DNA of 64,000 nt, from the NCBI RefSeq assembly GCF_036038375.1, contig NZ_CP107935.1:2418001-2482000 (forward strand), in the 5' to 3' direction. The stretch is from Streptomyces sp. NBC_00414 (GTDB lineage Bacteria; Actinomycetota; Actinomycetes; Streptomycetales; Streptomycetaceae). Of the stretch, positions 37,292-46,701 are shown one piece after another. Below the pieces are notes generated by a model. The model did no database searches. It saw only the letters and a program-made list of their open reading frames with translations, and was not told the origin of the DNA. The translations under genes were made by a program, and so were the position numbers. Each line of letters starts with the position of its first letter. Position 1 is the first letter of the stretch.

Positions 37292-38308
37292 ATGGCCGAG
37301 AGCGTGCCGGTGACGTGTCCGGCCTGTCGGCGCGAGCATGTCTATGCGGCGCCGACGTACCCGTGCGCGTGCGGTGCGCCGGTCACTCCTGCCCTCGATC
37401 CGCGGGCACACCCCGAGTCCGTCACCCACCACACCTGGGACGAGGGCTGGGTGACGATCCCCTGCGGGACCTGCGGGCGCGCGGACCAGTGGCCACGGCC
37501 CGAACTGGGATGCCCGTGCGGAACGGTGCTGCGGGTACCGGTGGCCGGGACCGTCCTCGATGAACGCGAGCGTGAACGGGCCGGGCGGGAGGGGGCCGTG
37601 CGTGAGGGCACCGGGAGTGAGGGCACCCACGCGCATCCCGGCCCCGACGACGAAGCACACGCCTGCGGTACGGACGGCCCGAACTGCGCAAACGACAGGG
37701 AGGGGCACGGCGGGAACGGCGGGGACGGCGGGGACGGCGGGGACGGCCGGGAGAGCGTGGCCGACCCGGACAACAGGGAAGGCACCGAGAGCGGCCAGGC
37801 CCCGGAAGCCGCTCCTGAGGATGCGGGCGCTCCCGAGGATGCGGGCCACCGCCCGTCCCCGAAGTCCCGGCCCCAGCGTCTGCCCGCCGCCGTCTCCCTC
37901 CCGCTCCCCCGCACCGAACCGGCGCCCCGCCCCGCGTTCCAGCCGGTGACCATCCGGACGGCCCGGGACGCCGTGACCGCCGCCGCGCTCTATCTGCGCT
38001 GGCTCGGATACCGGGACATCAGGCGGGCCGACCAGCGGCCGCCCTCCGGCATCGGACTCGCGGCCCGCGGGATCGTCGCCCAGGTGGACCCGACCGTGCG
38101 CCCGGCCTCCCTGCGGGACGTGGAGTGCCTCTGGCTGACGGCGATGACCGAGTCGGCCGGCTGCGTCTACTTCTCGCTGGCCGGTTACGAGAAGGACGCC
38201 CGCGCCTGCGCCGACTCCCTGGGCATCCCCCTGTTCGTACTGGACCTCACCGGCACCCCGCAGCCGGCGAACAGCCTCGCCGACGAACTCGTCGCGACCG
38301 GCGCGTGA
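37292..38308 (+). CDS. Zinc-ribbon protein with a possible degenerate restriction-endonuclease-like C-terminal domain
   Basis: A 338-residue protein. Two CxxC pairs near the N-terminus (CPAC, CACG) and two more (CGTC, CPCG) form paired zinc ribbons within 75 residues. A long charged linker with GGDGGDGGDG repeats follows. The last 110 residues (AVTAAALYLRWLGYRDIRRAD, GLAARGIVAQVDPT, CVYFSLAGYEKDARACADSLGIPLFVLD) resemble an Mrr-type nuclease fold, but the position of the catalytic Q-x-K holds QVD, so it is probably inactive. That assignment is tentative. The ATG at 37292 follows GGAGAGGG. Function unknown. Confidence 0.78.
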   Translation: MAESVPVTCPACRREHVYAAPTYPCACGAPVTPALDPRAHPESVTHHTWDEGWVTIPCGTCGRADQWPRPELGCPCGTVLRVPVAGTVLDERERERAGREGAVREGTGSEGTHAHPGPDDEAHACGTDGPNCANDREGHGGNGGDGGDGGDGRESVADPDNREGTESGQAPEAAPEDAGAPEDAGHRPSPKSRPQRLPAAVSLPLPRTEPAPRPAFQPVTIRTARDAVTAAALYLRWLGYRDIRRADQRPPSGIGLAARGIVAQVDPTVRPASLRDVECLWLTAMTESAGCVYFSLAGYEKDARACADSLGIPLFVLDLTGTPQPANSLADELVATGA

Positions 38309-38346
38309 TCGACCCAACTCGCCGAAGCAGTCGCATACTTGACCCC

Positions 38347-38874
38347 ATGACCGTCAGAGCGGCCACGTCCGCCGACCTCCCACTGCTCCAGGACATCGAA
38401 CGTGCCGCGGGTGAGCCCTTCCGCATCTTCGGCATGCCGGAGATCGCCGACGACGAGCCGCCCTCGCTCGACGTGCTGGAGCGTTTCCGCAAGTCGGGCC
38501 ACGCCTGGGTCGCCGAGGACTCCACGGGCCGGCTCGTCGGATACCTGATCGGTGAGCCCCTGGACGGCGCCTTCCACATCGAGCAGGTCTCCGTGCACCC
38601 GGACGCCGCGCACCAGGGCGTGGGCCGGACCCTGATCGCGTACGCCGCCGAGCGCGCGCTGGAGGAGGGGCTGATCGGACTCACGCTGACCACGTTCTCG
38701 GAGGTCCCCTGGAACGCGCCCTACTACGAGCGTCTCGGCTTCCGCGTCCTGGCGGAGCCCGACCTCACGCCCGGGCTGCGCAGGATCCGCGCCGGGGAGG
38801 CCGACCACGGTCTCGACCGCCGGCCCCGCGTGTGCATGTACCTGCCGATGGAACAGCCCGGACGGCACGTCTAG
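38347..38874 (+). CDS. GNAT family N-acetyltransferase
   Basis: A 175-residue acetyltransferase. The acetyl-CoA motif HIEQVSVHPDAAHQGVGRTLI (about residues 77-97) contains Q-x-x-G-x-G/A, and YYERLGFRVL is the typical C-terminal strand. No ribosome binding site is evident; a CATACT -10-like hexamer lies ten bases before the ATG, so the message may be leaderless. It is 38 bases after the zinc-ribbon gene and convergent with the NACHT gene. The acceptor is unknown. Confidence 0.88.
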   Translation: MTVRAATSADLPLLQDIERAAGEPFRIFGMPEIADDEPPSLDVLERFRKSGHAWVAEDSTGRLVGYLIGEPLDGAFHIEQVSVHPDAAHQGVGRTLIAYAAERALEEGLIGLTLTTFSEVPWNAPYYERLGFRVLAEPDLTPGLRRIRAGEADHGLDRRPRVCMYLPMEQPGRHV

Positions 38875-38892
38875 GACTCGCCCGGGACGGGC

Positions 38893-41800
38893 TCAGGGCG
38901 TCCGGTGGTGGATGCCGGAGCCCTCGTCCGCGTCCAGGGAGCCGCGGGCGGCCACCACGTCCGCCCGTGGCCCCGTCGCGAGCTGTGCCTGGAGCCGCAG
39001 GTGCCGGAACTCGAATCCCGCCCCCGACTGGCGCAGCACACCCCGTTGGTGCGCCTCGTCCAGGAACGCCATCAGCCGCCACGGAAGCTGCCCGGTCGCC
39101 GCCAGCCAGGCGCGCGCGACGAGGAAACGCCCCCAGGCGCTCAACGCCAGCGCCGCCGTGCCGAGCGGCAGCCACAGCTGGGTGCCCAGGTGCACCAGGC
39201 CGCCCCAGTCGCCGGGCGTCGCCACCACCGGTACACAGACGCAGGCCACGAGCAGTGCCACCATCCCGCCCCGGGTCAGCGACGCGGTCCGGTCGGTGCG
39301 CAGCGAGAGGCCGGGGCTCGCGGCGCGCATCAGGTCCGACGGCACGCTCAGCGCCCGGTAGACCCCGCACACACAGCCGCCCACCACGCCGATCAGCAGC
39401 CCCGCGACCAGGACCGGGGGCAGATCACGGGCCAGTACGCCCGCCGCGGGTCCCCGGGTCAGCCAGTCCCGGCCCTCGTCCGGCAGCACGGAGCGCAGGT
39501 TCGCCGGATGGACCGCTGTCATGCCCGGTCCGGCACCCCGGGTGATGAGCGCGACCACGTCGCCGTCGCGCGACTCGAAGACCGTCCGCCGTGAGACGAA
39601 GTCCACGCACCGGCGCCGGGGCAGCAGGGGCATCGTGCAGTTCGGCGGCCGTGCCGTCCCGGCGAAGGCCACCGGGCGCGCTCCGTCGCCGGGCAGCAGC
39701 AGCCCGCCCTCCAGCGGCCGTTGTGTGACGGCGCTGCGTACCCCCGCCCGTTCGGAGAAGTACCAGCCGTCGATCTGCTGGCCCGTCAGGTTCACCGCCG
39801 TACGGGACTTGAGCGCGGTCACGCCCACCGCCGCGAACCCGCCCGCCGTGCAGGAGGCGACCCCGATCAGCATCGCCGCGGCGGTGCCCCTGACCGTGCC
39901 CGTCACGAACCGGCGGGCGACGCGTCCCGCAAGCGGAGTGTGTGCCCCGTCCTGTCCGCCCCGGTGCGTGCCGCTGACCGTCAGGGCGGTGCCCGCCGCC
40001 GCGCAGGTCGTGCCGAGCAGCACGGTCCACGGACTGCCGTCCCGGCCCAGCAGTGCCACGCCCGCCGTGACCGTGCCGGCCACCGCCAGCGCGGCCCCGC
40101 CCAGCCGGGCCGCCGCCCGGCTCATGCCCCCGCTCCAGGGCAGCCCGAGCGGTGTCGGCCGGCGGGAGAGTCCCGCGATCCCGAGGAACAGGGTGAACAG
40201 CTGCGAGAACAGGAATCCGCCGATCAGATCCGGCATCCAGCCGTCGGTGACCCCGCCGAAGCGGAACCCGAAGCGCAGATCGTCGAAGTACGCGAACCCC
40301 GCCCACATCAGCGCGCTCACCCCGGTCGTGACGAGCGCCTGCCGCCGCCGGAAGCGCCGGTCCGTGCGACGCCGGTCCGGCCCTCGCCAGTCCGGGCCCG
40401 GCCGGCCCCGGCCTCGCCGGTCCCTGCCGTGCCACCCGGTCGGCAGCAGGTAGCGGACCCCGAACGCGAACCCCAGGGTCTGGCCGATCAGCAGGGCGAC
40501 CAGGGACACCACGTTCTCCAGCCCGGCCAGATCGCCGACCGCGCGCGCCAGGGTCACCGGCAGCAGGAACAAGGAGAGCACGGTGAGGGCCAGCAGCCCC
40601 GGCGCGTACACCGCGAGGGTCGGTGGCACCAGCGACTCCAGCTCCCACCAGGCCAGCCGGCCCGTGCCGCGGCGCTGCAGCCCCCGGGCGAGCACGGTGA
40701 ACCGGCGTGTCGCGTCGGCTGCGGCTCTCGGCCCGGCGTCCGCGAACGCCGCGGGTACGAACGCCTCCAGGAGGTGTCCCTCCACCGCGGCCACCGTGGG
40801 GAAGCGCCGTGGGTCGAGCAGCGGTGCGGGGTCGCGGGAGGTGTCGCCGTAGACCGTGCGGGCCAGGGCGACCATCAGCGGTGTGGTGAGTGTCTGCGCC
40901 AGCGGCAGGTCCGGGCGTTCGGCCAGTTTCCGCAGCACCGGTGTCCACACGGTGCGCGGGGCGCCGTCCGCCGACGGGTGCAGCGGTCGCGCCGAGCGTT
41001 CCAGGTGGGCCCCGGCCCCCGCGAGGTCCAGTGGGCGCAGCTCCACCACCTCGGCCCCGGTGAGTACGTCTCCCTCGTCCACGGCGGCCGTCCAGGCATC
41101 GCCCCGGCTGGTCAGCATCAGCGGCGCGCCCGAGTCGAGTTCGGCGTTGATCCGCCGCACGGCGGTCGCGTAGGCGGGCCGGGGCAGTTCGTCGAAGCCG
41201 TCGAGGACCGGCGCCACCAGACCTGTGTCGACCAGGACGCGGGCCAGGGTGCGCCGGTCGTCCGCCTGGGCGGCCAGCGGCCGGTAGTCGGCGGCGAGCC
41301 GGTCCGCGAGCCAGTCGCGCAGCGGTGAGCGCAGGGGATCCCACGAGGCGAGCGGGAAGATCACCGGGACGGGGCCGCCCTCCTGGCGCGCCGCGAGGCG
41401 GCCGAGGACGTAGCGCATCGCCAGCACGCTCTTGCCCGAGCCGGGCCCGCCCAGGACGACGACACGAGGGCCGGGCGGCGGGGCTGCCGGGCCCGCGGTC
41501 CCTCGCGGACCGCCGCCCGCACGGGGGCCCGGCAGCACGGCACCGGACGGGATGTTGTGCGGATGGTCGGCCAGGCGGCGGTCCGCGAGGGACCAGTCCA
41601 CCTCCAGCGGCACCGGGTCCTGGAGGCGCCGCAGCCGCGCCTCGGCCGCCCACTGGTCCCGTACGGCCTCGGCCAGTTCCTCGACGGCCCGGCGCCGGTG
41701 CGCCCCGTCGCCGTCCGGCCGGGGGGCGGTGTCGCCGCGCAGTACGTCCGCCATCAGCGCCGCCACCGACATGAAGGCGCCGAGTGCCGTCAGCAGGACC

Positions 41801-41922
41801 CCCGCGGTGGCGGAGTCCTGCCACCAGAACCGCAGGATCGCGGCCAGCGCCGCGAGGGCCACCGCGCACACGGCGAACCACAGGCGTCTGCGCGCCTGCG
41901 CACTGTGCCATCCGACTCGCAT
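38893..41922 (-). CDS. Membrane NACHT-family STAND NTPase
   Basis: A 1009-residue protein. Two membrane helices near the N-terminus precede the NACHT domain with Walker A GGPGSGKS (about residues 158-165) and Walker B VLDGFDELP (about 240). The remaining 600 residues hold roughly ten membrane helices and an extracytoplasmic loop with two or more Cys. The C-terminus (FEFRHLRLQAQLA) is cytoplasmic. I prefer the ATG at 41922, with GGGAG eight bases upstream, over the GTG at 41955. NACHT NTPases include bacterial anti-phage proteins, but this one lacks an obvious effector domain. Confidence 0.88.
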   Translation of the reverse strand: MRVGWHSAQARRRLWFAVCAVALAALAAILRFWWQDSATAGVLLTALGAFMSVAALMADVLRGDTAPRPDGDGAHRRRAVEELAEAVRDQWAAEARLRRLQDPVPLEVDWSLADRRLADHPHNIPSGAVLPGPRAGGGPRGTAGPAAPPPGPRVVVLGGPGSGKSVLAMRYVLGRLAARQEGGPVPVIFPLASWDPLRSPLRDWLADRLAADYRPLAAQADDRRTLARVLVDTGLVAPVLDGFDELPRPAYATAVRRINAELDSGAPLMLTSRGDAWTAAVDEGDVLTGAEVVELRPLDLAGAGAHLERSARPLHPSADGAPRTVWTPVLRKLAERPDLPLAQTLTTPLMVALARTVYGDTSRDPAPLLDPRRFPTVAAVEGHLLEAFVPAAFADAGPRAAADATRRFTVLARGLQRRGTGRLAWWELESLVPPTLAVYAPGLLALTVLSLFLLPVTLARAVGDLAGLENVVSLVALLIGQTLGFAFGVRYLLPTGWHGRDRRGRGRPGPDWRGPDRRRTDRRFRRRQALVTTGVSALMWAGFAYFDDLRFGFRFGGVTDGWMPDLIGGFLFSQLFTLFLGIAGLSRRPTPLGLPWSGGMSRAAARLGGAALAVAGTVTAGVALLGRDGSPWTVLLGTTCAAAGTALTVSGTHRGGQDGAHTPLAGRVARRFVTGTVRGTAAAMLIGVASCTAGGFAAVGVTALKSRTAVNLTGQQIDGWYFSERAGVRSAVTQRPLEGGLLLPGDGARPVAFAGTARPPNCTMPLLPRRRCVDFVSRRTVFESRDGDVVALITRGAGPGMTAVHPANLRSVLPDEGRDWLTRGPAAGVLARDLPPVLVAGLLIGVVGGCVCGVYRALSVPSDLMRAASPGLSLRTDRTASLTRGGMVALLVACVCVPVVATPGDWGGLVHLGTQLWLPLGTAALALSAWGRFLVARAWLAATGQLPWRLMAFLDEAHQRGVLRQSGAGFEFRHLRLQAQLATGPRADVVAARGSLDADEGSGIHHRTP

Positions 41923-42118
41923 CCTCACCGCTCCCCCGTCGGACCCCTCGGTCACGTGACTGCCGAAGTGACCTGTTGTAGTCCTCGCGGCGGCGGCAAA
42001 CAGGCTGTTCGAGACACGTGTGAGTGAGCGCGTGGGGGTATTCAGGGGGCGGTCGGGAGCACGCCGGGACTTCCGGTGCAGTGGTCAGAGGCATACCCAA
42101 AGAGCATGAGCAGGCAGT

Positions 42119-43816
42119 TCAGGGGCCTTTGCGGTCGTGTTCCGCGAACTTCTCCCGCAGCTCGATCTTGCGCACCTTCCCGGACACCGTCATCGGGAAG
42201 GACTCCATGATCCGCAGCCGGCTGGGCACCTTGTAGTGCGCCAGCCGCCCCTCGCAGAAGGCCCGCAGCTCCTCCAGCTCCGGCGGGTCGGCGGGGTCGC
42301 GCGGGATGACGCAGGCGAGCACCTCCTCGCCGTACCGCTCGTGGGCCACGCCGACCACCTGGACGTCGGCGATCTTCGGGTGCGCGTACAGGAACTCCTC
42401 GATCTCGCGCGGGTAGATGTTCTCGCCACCCCGGATGATCATGTCCTTGATCCGGCCGACGATCTGTACGTATCCGTCGTCGAGCATCACCGCGAGGTCG
42501 CCGGTGTGCATCCACCGGCCGGCGTCGACGGCCTCGGCGGTCCTCTCGGGCTCGTCCCAGTAGCCGAGCATCACGCTGTAGCCCCGGGTGCACAGTTCGC
42601 CGGAGGAGCCGCGCGGCAGGGTCACGCCGGTCGCCGGGTCGACGACCTTGACCTCGATGTGCGGCAGGACGCGTCCGACGGTGCCGGTGCGGTGTTCCAG
42701 GTCGTCGTCGCGCCGCGTCTGGAGGGACACGGGCGAGGTCTCGGTCATGCCGTAGCAGATGGACACCTCCGCCATGTGCATCTCGGAGACGACCCGTTTC
42801 ATCACCTCGACCGGGCAGGGCGAGCCCGCCATGATGCCGGTCCGCAGGGAGGAGAGGTCGTACGCCGCGAAGTCCGGGAGGTTCAGCTCCGCGATGAACA
42901 TGGTCGGCACGCCGTACAGCGAGGTGCAGTGCTCCTCCTGCACCGCCCGGAGCGTCGCCGCGGGGTCGAAGGAGGGCGCGGGGACGACGATGCACGCGCC
43001 GTGCGAGGTGGCGGCGAGATTGCCCATCACCATGCCGAAGCAGTGGTAGAAGGGCACGGGTACGCAGATGCGGTCCTGTTCTGTGTAGGCGATCGACTCG
43101 CCCACGAAATAGCCGTTGTTGAGGATGTTGTGGTGGGAGAGGGTCGCGCCCTTGGGGAATCCCGTGGTGCCCGAGGTGTACTGGATGTTGATCGGGTCGT
43201 CGCAGGACAGTTCGCGGGCGATCGCCGTCAGTCGCTCGTGCAGTTCGGGCGTGGCCCGGCCGAGCAGTTCCTCCCAGCTCGGGTCGCCGACGTACACGGT
43301 CTCCCTGAGCTCGGGGCACTTGCCCCGCACTTGGCCGACCATCGCCCGGTAGTCGCTCGTCCTGTGGCTGAGGGAGGCGAACAGGAGGGAGATCCCGGCC
43401 TGCTTCAGGACGTACTCGACCTCGTGGGTGCGGTAGGCCGGGTTGATGTTCACCATGACGGCGCCGATGCGGGCGGTGGCGTACTGGACGAGCACCCACT
43501 CGGGGCAGTTGACCGCCCAGATGCCCACCCGGTCGCCCTTGACGACGCCGCTCGCGAGCAGCGCGCACGCCAGCCGGTCGACGTCCGCGGCGAACCGGGC
43601 GTACGTCCAGCGCCGGCCCGACGGCACGTCGACGAGCACCTCACGGTCCGGCCAACGGCCCACCGCCCGCTCCAGGTTGCCCCCGATCGTGTCCCCGAGC
43701 AGGGCGGTACCGCTCGTCCCGTGCGCGTACGACTGCGCGTCCGGGAGTTGTACGTGTGCCGGTTGCTCGTGCGGCGGTTCGGTGGGCGGTGTCTGTGGGC
43801 GCGTCGGTTCGGTCAC
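42119..43816 (-). CDS. Fatty-acyl-CoA ligase (AMP-binding)
   Basis: A 565-residue adenylate-forming ligase. The P-loop [12 protein letters not shown], the second motif [33 protein letters not shown] and the catalytic lysine region [14 protein letters not shown] are complete. [14 protein letters not shown] and the overall pattern match the FadD/DitJ-like medium- and long-chain acyl-CoA synthetases. Its GTG overlaps the stop of the upstream ligase gene (GTGA). Both probably activate related acids for beta-oxidation; the substrate is not shown. Confidence 0.92.
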   Translation of the reverse strand: MTEPTRPQTPPTEPPHEQPAHVQLPDAQSYAHGTSGTALLGDTIGGNLERAVGRWPDREVLVDVPSGRRWTYARFAADVDRLACALLASGVVKGDRVGIWAVNCPEWVLVQYATARIGAVMVNINPAYRTHEVEYVLKQAGISLLFASLSHRTSDYRAMVGQVRGKCPELRETVYVGDPSWEELLGRATPELHERLTAIARELSCDDPINIQYTSGTTGFPKGATLSHHNILNNGYFVGESIAYTEQDRICVPVPFYHCFGMVMGNLAATSHGACIVVPAPSFDPAATLRAVQEEHCTSLYGVPTMFIAELNLPDFAAYDLSSLRTGIMAGSPCPVEVMKRVVSEMHMAEVSICYGMTETSPVSLQTRRDDDLEHRTGTVGRVLPHIEVKVVDPATGVTLPRGSSGELCTRGYSVMLGYWDEPERTAEAVDAGRWMHTGDLAVMLDDGYVQIVGRIKDMIIRGGENIYPREIEEFLYAHPKIADVQVVGVAHERYGEEVLACVIPRDPADPPELEELRAFCEGRLAHYKVPSRLRIMESFPMTVSGKVRKIELREKFAEHDRKGP

Positions 43817-45543
43817 CGGAAGTCCTCCTCGCGGTACTCGGCGTCGGAGCCCGCGGCCGTGGCCTCGCGCAGCTCGATCCGCCGGATCTTCCCGGACACG
43901 GTCTTGGGCAGCTCGCCGAACTCCAGCCGGCGGATGCGCTTGTACGGGGCGAGCACGGTGCGCGAGTGCTCGAAGAGCACCTTCGCGGTGCCGGGTCCGG
44001 GCTCCCAGCCCTCGGCAGGCACGATGTACGCCTTCGGGACGGCGAGCCGCAGCTCGTCCGGCGCGGGCACGACGGCCGCCTCCGCGACGGCCTCGTGCTC
44101 CAGGAGCGCGCTCTCCAGCTCGAAGGGGCTGATCTTGTAGTCGCTGGCCTTGAAGACGTCGTCGCTCCGGCCCACGTACGTGATGTAGCCGTCGGCATCA
44201 CGCGCGCCGATGTCACCGGTGCGGTAGTAGCCGCCCGCCATCGACTCGGCCGTGCGGTCCGGGTCGCCGTGGTAGCCGGTCATCACGCCGACGGGCCGCA
44301 CGGACAGGTCGAGCGCGATCTCGCCCTCCGCCGCGCCGGGGGCGCCCGTCACCGGGTCGAGCAGCTCGACGCGGTAGCCCGGGCTCGGGCGCCCCATCGA
44401 CCCCGTCTTCAGTGCCTGGCCGGGGCTGTTGGACACCTGGACGGCCGTCTCGGTCTGCCCGAAGCCGTCCCTGATCGTGACCCCCCAGGCCCGGCGCACC
44501 TGCTCGATGACCTCGGGGTTGAGCGGTTCACCGGCGGCGACGGCCTCGCGCGGGGGTGTGCCGAGGCGGCTCAGGTCGGCCTGGATGAGCATGCGCCACA
44601 CGGTGGGCGGCGCGCAGAACGTCGTCACGCCGACCCGGTCGATCTCCGCCATCAGCCGGCTCGCGTCGAAGCGCGTGTAGTTGTGGATGAAGACGGTCGC
44701 CTCCGCGTTCCAGGGGGCGAAGAGGTTCGACCAGGCGTGCTTGGCCCAGCCGGGCGAGGCGATGTTCAGATGCACGTCACCCGGCTTGAGACCGATCCAG
44801 TACATGGTCGCCAGATGGCCGACGGGGTACGACACATGGGTGTGCTCGACGAGTTTGGGGCGGGCGGTGGTGCCCGAGGTGAAGTACAGCATCAGCGGGT
44901 CGTCGGCCCGGGTCGGCCCGTCCGGCACGAAGGGTCCGAAGTCACGGCCCCGGACGTCCTCGTACGCCCGCCAGCCCGCGCGTTCACCCCCGACGCCCCC
45001 AACGGCTCCCACCGCTCCGACGGCTCCGACGGCTCCGACGGCGATACGTGTGTAGTCGCCGGGCACCTCGTCGAACTTGGCCGTGTCCTCGGCGCGCACG
45101 ATGACATGCCGGACCTGACCCCGCTCGACACGGTCGCGCAGGTCGGCCGGGCCCAGGAGGGGGGTCGCGGGGATGACCACGGCGCGCAGCTTCATCGCGG
45201 CCAGTGCGGTCTCCCACAGCTCGGCCTGGTTGCCGAGCATGACCAGGACGCGGTCGCCGGCGCGGACACCCAGCTCGCGCAGCCAGGCGGCGGCCCGGTC
45301 GGAGCGGCCGGAGAGTTCGGCGAAGGACAGCTTCGTCTCCCGGCCGTCCTCCTCGACGATGTGCAGGGCGGTCCGGTCGTTGCCGGCCGCGATGACGTCG
45401 AACCAGTCGAGTGCCCAGTTGAAGTACTCCGGGCGGGGCCAGGAGAAACCCTCGTAGGCCGTGATGTAGTCCTCGCGGTGCTCCAGCAGGAAGTCCCGTG
45501 CGCTGCGGAAGCTCTCCGTCGGCGTCGTCGGCGGCGTCGTCAT
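43813..45543 (-). CDS. Acyl-CoA synthetase (ACSM/benzoate-CoA-ligase-like)
   Basis: A 576-residue adenylate-forming ligase. [17 protein letters not shown] is the P-loop, [10 protein letters not shown] the second motif, and [14 protein letters not shown] the catalytic lysine. NWALDWFD near the N-terminus and [20 protein letters not shown] are typical of medium-chain (ACSM) acyl-CoA synthetases. [16 protein letters not shown] stretch near residue 185 comes from nonamer repeats at 45003-45042. The ATG at 45543 follows GAGGAGGA. It heads a two-ligase operon opposite a GAF-LuxR regulator. Confidence 0.92.
   Translation of the reverse strand: MTTPPTTPTESFRSARDFLLEHREDYITAYEGFSWPRPEYFNWALDWFDVIAAGNDRTALHIVEEDGRETKLSFAELSGRSDRAAAWLRELGVRAGDRVLVMLGNQAELWETALAAMKLRAVVIPATPLLGPADLRDRVERGQVRHVIVRAEDTAKFDEVPGDYTRIAVGAVGAVGAVGAVGGVGGERAGWRAYEDVRGRDFGPFVPDGPTRADDPLMLYFTSGTTARPKLVEHTHVSYPVGHLATMYWIGLKPGDVHLNIASPGWAKHAWSNLFAPWNAEATVFIHNYTRFDASRLMAEIDRVGVTTFCAPPTVWRMLIQADLSRLGTPPREAVAAGEPLNPEVIEQVRRAWGVTIRDGFGQTETAVQVSNSPGQALKTGSMGRPSPGYRVELLDPVTGAPGAAEGEIALDLSVRPVGVMTGYHGDPDRTAESMAGGYYRTGDIGARDADGYITYVGRSDDVFKASDYKISPFELESALLEHEAVAEAAVVPAPDELRLAVPKAYIVPAEGWEPGPGTAKVLFEHSRTVLAPYKRIRRLEFGELPKTVSGKIRRIELREATAAGSDAEYREEDFR
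45003..45042 (-). repeat. In-frame nonamer repeat in the acyl-CoA synthetase gene
   Basis: About four units of the GACGGCTCC type encode the repeated Val-Gly-Ala run in a surface segment between the N-terminal subdomains. Confidence 0.75.
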
Positions 45544-45656
45544 CTGTCCTCCTCGGTCCCGGACCATTGCCGGGCGGCTCTCTCACATCGTGTAATCCGT
45601 GATGCGGATCTCACTACCCCCGGACGGGGGGTCCGTGACGGAGAAGGGACGGGCAC

Positions 45657-46547
45657 GTGGCAACTGGTGCCGCCGATGCGGTGGAGATGCGCGGCGCGCT
45701 GATGCGGCTGCGGCGGGAGACGGGTCTGGCCGTCGCGTTCGGCGGGCTGGTCGAGCCGGGCCGCGCCCAGGTCCGTATCAGCGAGCTGAACGGCACGACG
45801 ACGGCCGCCCTGAGCGCGCTGGCGGTGTCGTCGGGCAACGGTCTGGGCGGCAAGGCGGTCGCCCTCGCCCGGCCGTGCGCCGTGACGGACTACTCCTCGT
45901 CCCGGCGGATCAGCCACGAGTACGACGTCGCGGTCGCCGCGGAGGGCCTGAGGTCCGTCCTCGCGGTGCCCGTCGTCGTACGCCGCCGGGTGCGCGGTGT
46001 CCTGTACGGCGCCCTGCGCTCGGCCCGGCCCCTGGGCGACCGGACCCTGTCCGCGGCGGTGGAGGCGGCCCGGGACGTGGAGCAGTCACTGGTCGTACGG
46101 GACGAGGCGTACGACCTGCTGGCGGCGGCGCGCCTGCCGGAGGCGGCCGGGGGTTCAGTGAGGCACACGGGGGCGCAAGGGGCTCAGGGCGCGGCCTGGG
46201 AGCGGCTCCGGGAGGCGCACGGGGCACTGCGGACGCTGGCTCCGCGCGTCGTGGACCCGGTGCTGCGGGCCGAGCTGCTCTCGGTGTGCGAAACGCTGGC
46301 GGCCTCACCAGGACCTGCGCGGTCCTCCGGCTCGGCGCAGTCGGCGGGGCGGGTCCGGCTCACCCCGCGTGAGCTGGACGTTCTCACCTGTGTGGCCGTC
46401 GGCGGGACCAACGCGGCCACCGGGGACCGGCTCGGGCTGCGCACGGAGACGGTGAAGGCCTATCTGCGGTCGGCGATGCGCAAGCTGGGCGCGCACACGC
46501 GACTGGAGGCCGTGGTGGCGGCGCGGCGGGCGGGGCTGCTGCCGTGA
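45657..46547 (+). CDS. GAF-LuxR family transcriptional regulator
   Basis: A 296-residue regulator. A GAF-type sensor domain (RETGLAVAFGGLV, GLGGKAVALARPCAVTDY, LRSVLAVPVVVRRRVRGVLYGALR) occupies residues 15-150, and a LuxR helix-turn-helix the end (LTPRELDVLTCVAVGGTNAATGDRLGL, TVKAYLRSAMRKLG). The GTG at 45657 follows AAGGGAC. It is divergent from the two acyl-CoA ligases across 113 bases and probably regulates them in response to an acid or acyl-CoA. Confidence 0.9.
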   Translation: MATGAADAVEMRGALMRLRRETGLAVAFGGLVEPGRAQVRISELNGTTTAALSALAVSSGNGLGGKAVALARPCAVTDYSSSRRISHEYDVAVAAEGLRSVLAVPVVVRRRVRGVLYGALRSARPLGDRTLSAAVEAARDVEQSLVVRDEAYDLLAAARLPEAAGGSVRHTGAQGAQGAAWERLREAHGALRTLAPRVVDPVLRAELLSVCETLAASPGPARSSGSAQSAGRVRLTPRELDVLTCVAVGGTNAATGDRLGLRTETVKAYLRSAMRKLGAHTRLEAVVAARRAGLLP

Positions 46548-46701
46548 AGGTCCGTACCTCTCCGCGCGTCCTATACATGTACAGGCGCGGTGAAATCTCG
46601 TATACCGAATCCCTGTTATTTCCCTCACGGTGCAACCCCCCGAAATTCAGGGCCTCTTTGCATAATATTGATCCGGACACGACTTGAAGGGAGCGGTGCG
46701 C

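Noticed and set aside
39425..42100. 891-codon frame overlapping the NACHT gene
   Set aside because: Same strand, other frame; its Arg/Pro/Gly composition is that of a shadow of the NACHT gene.
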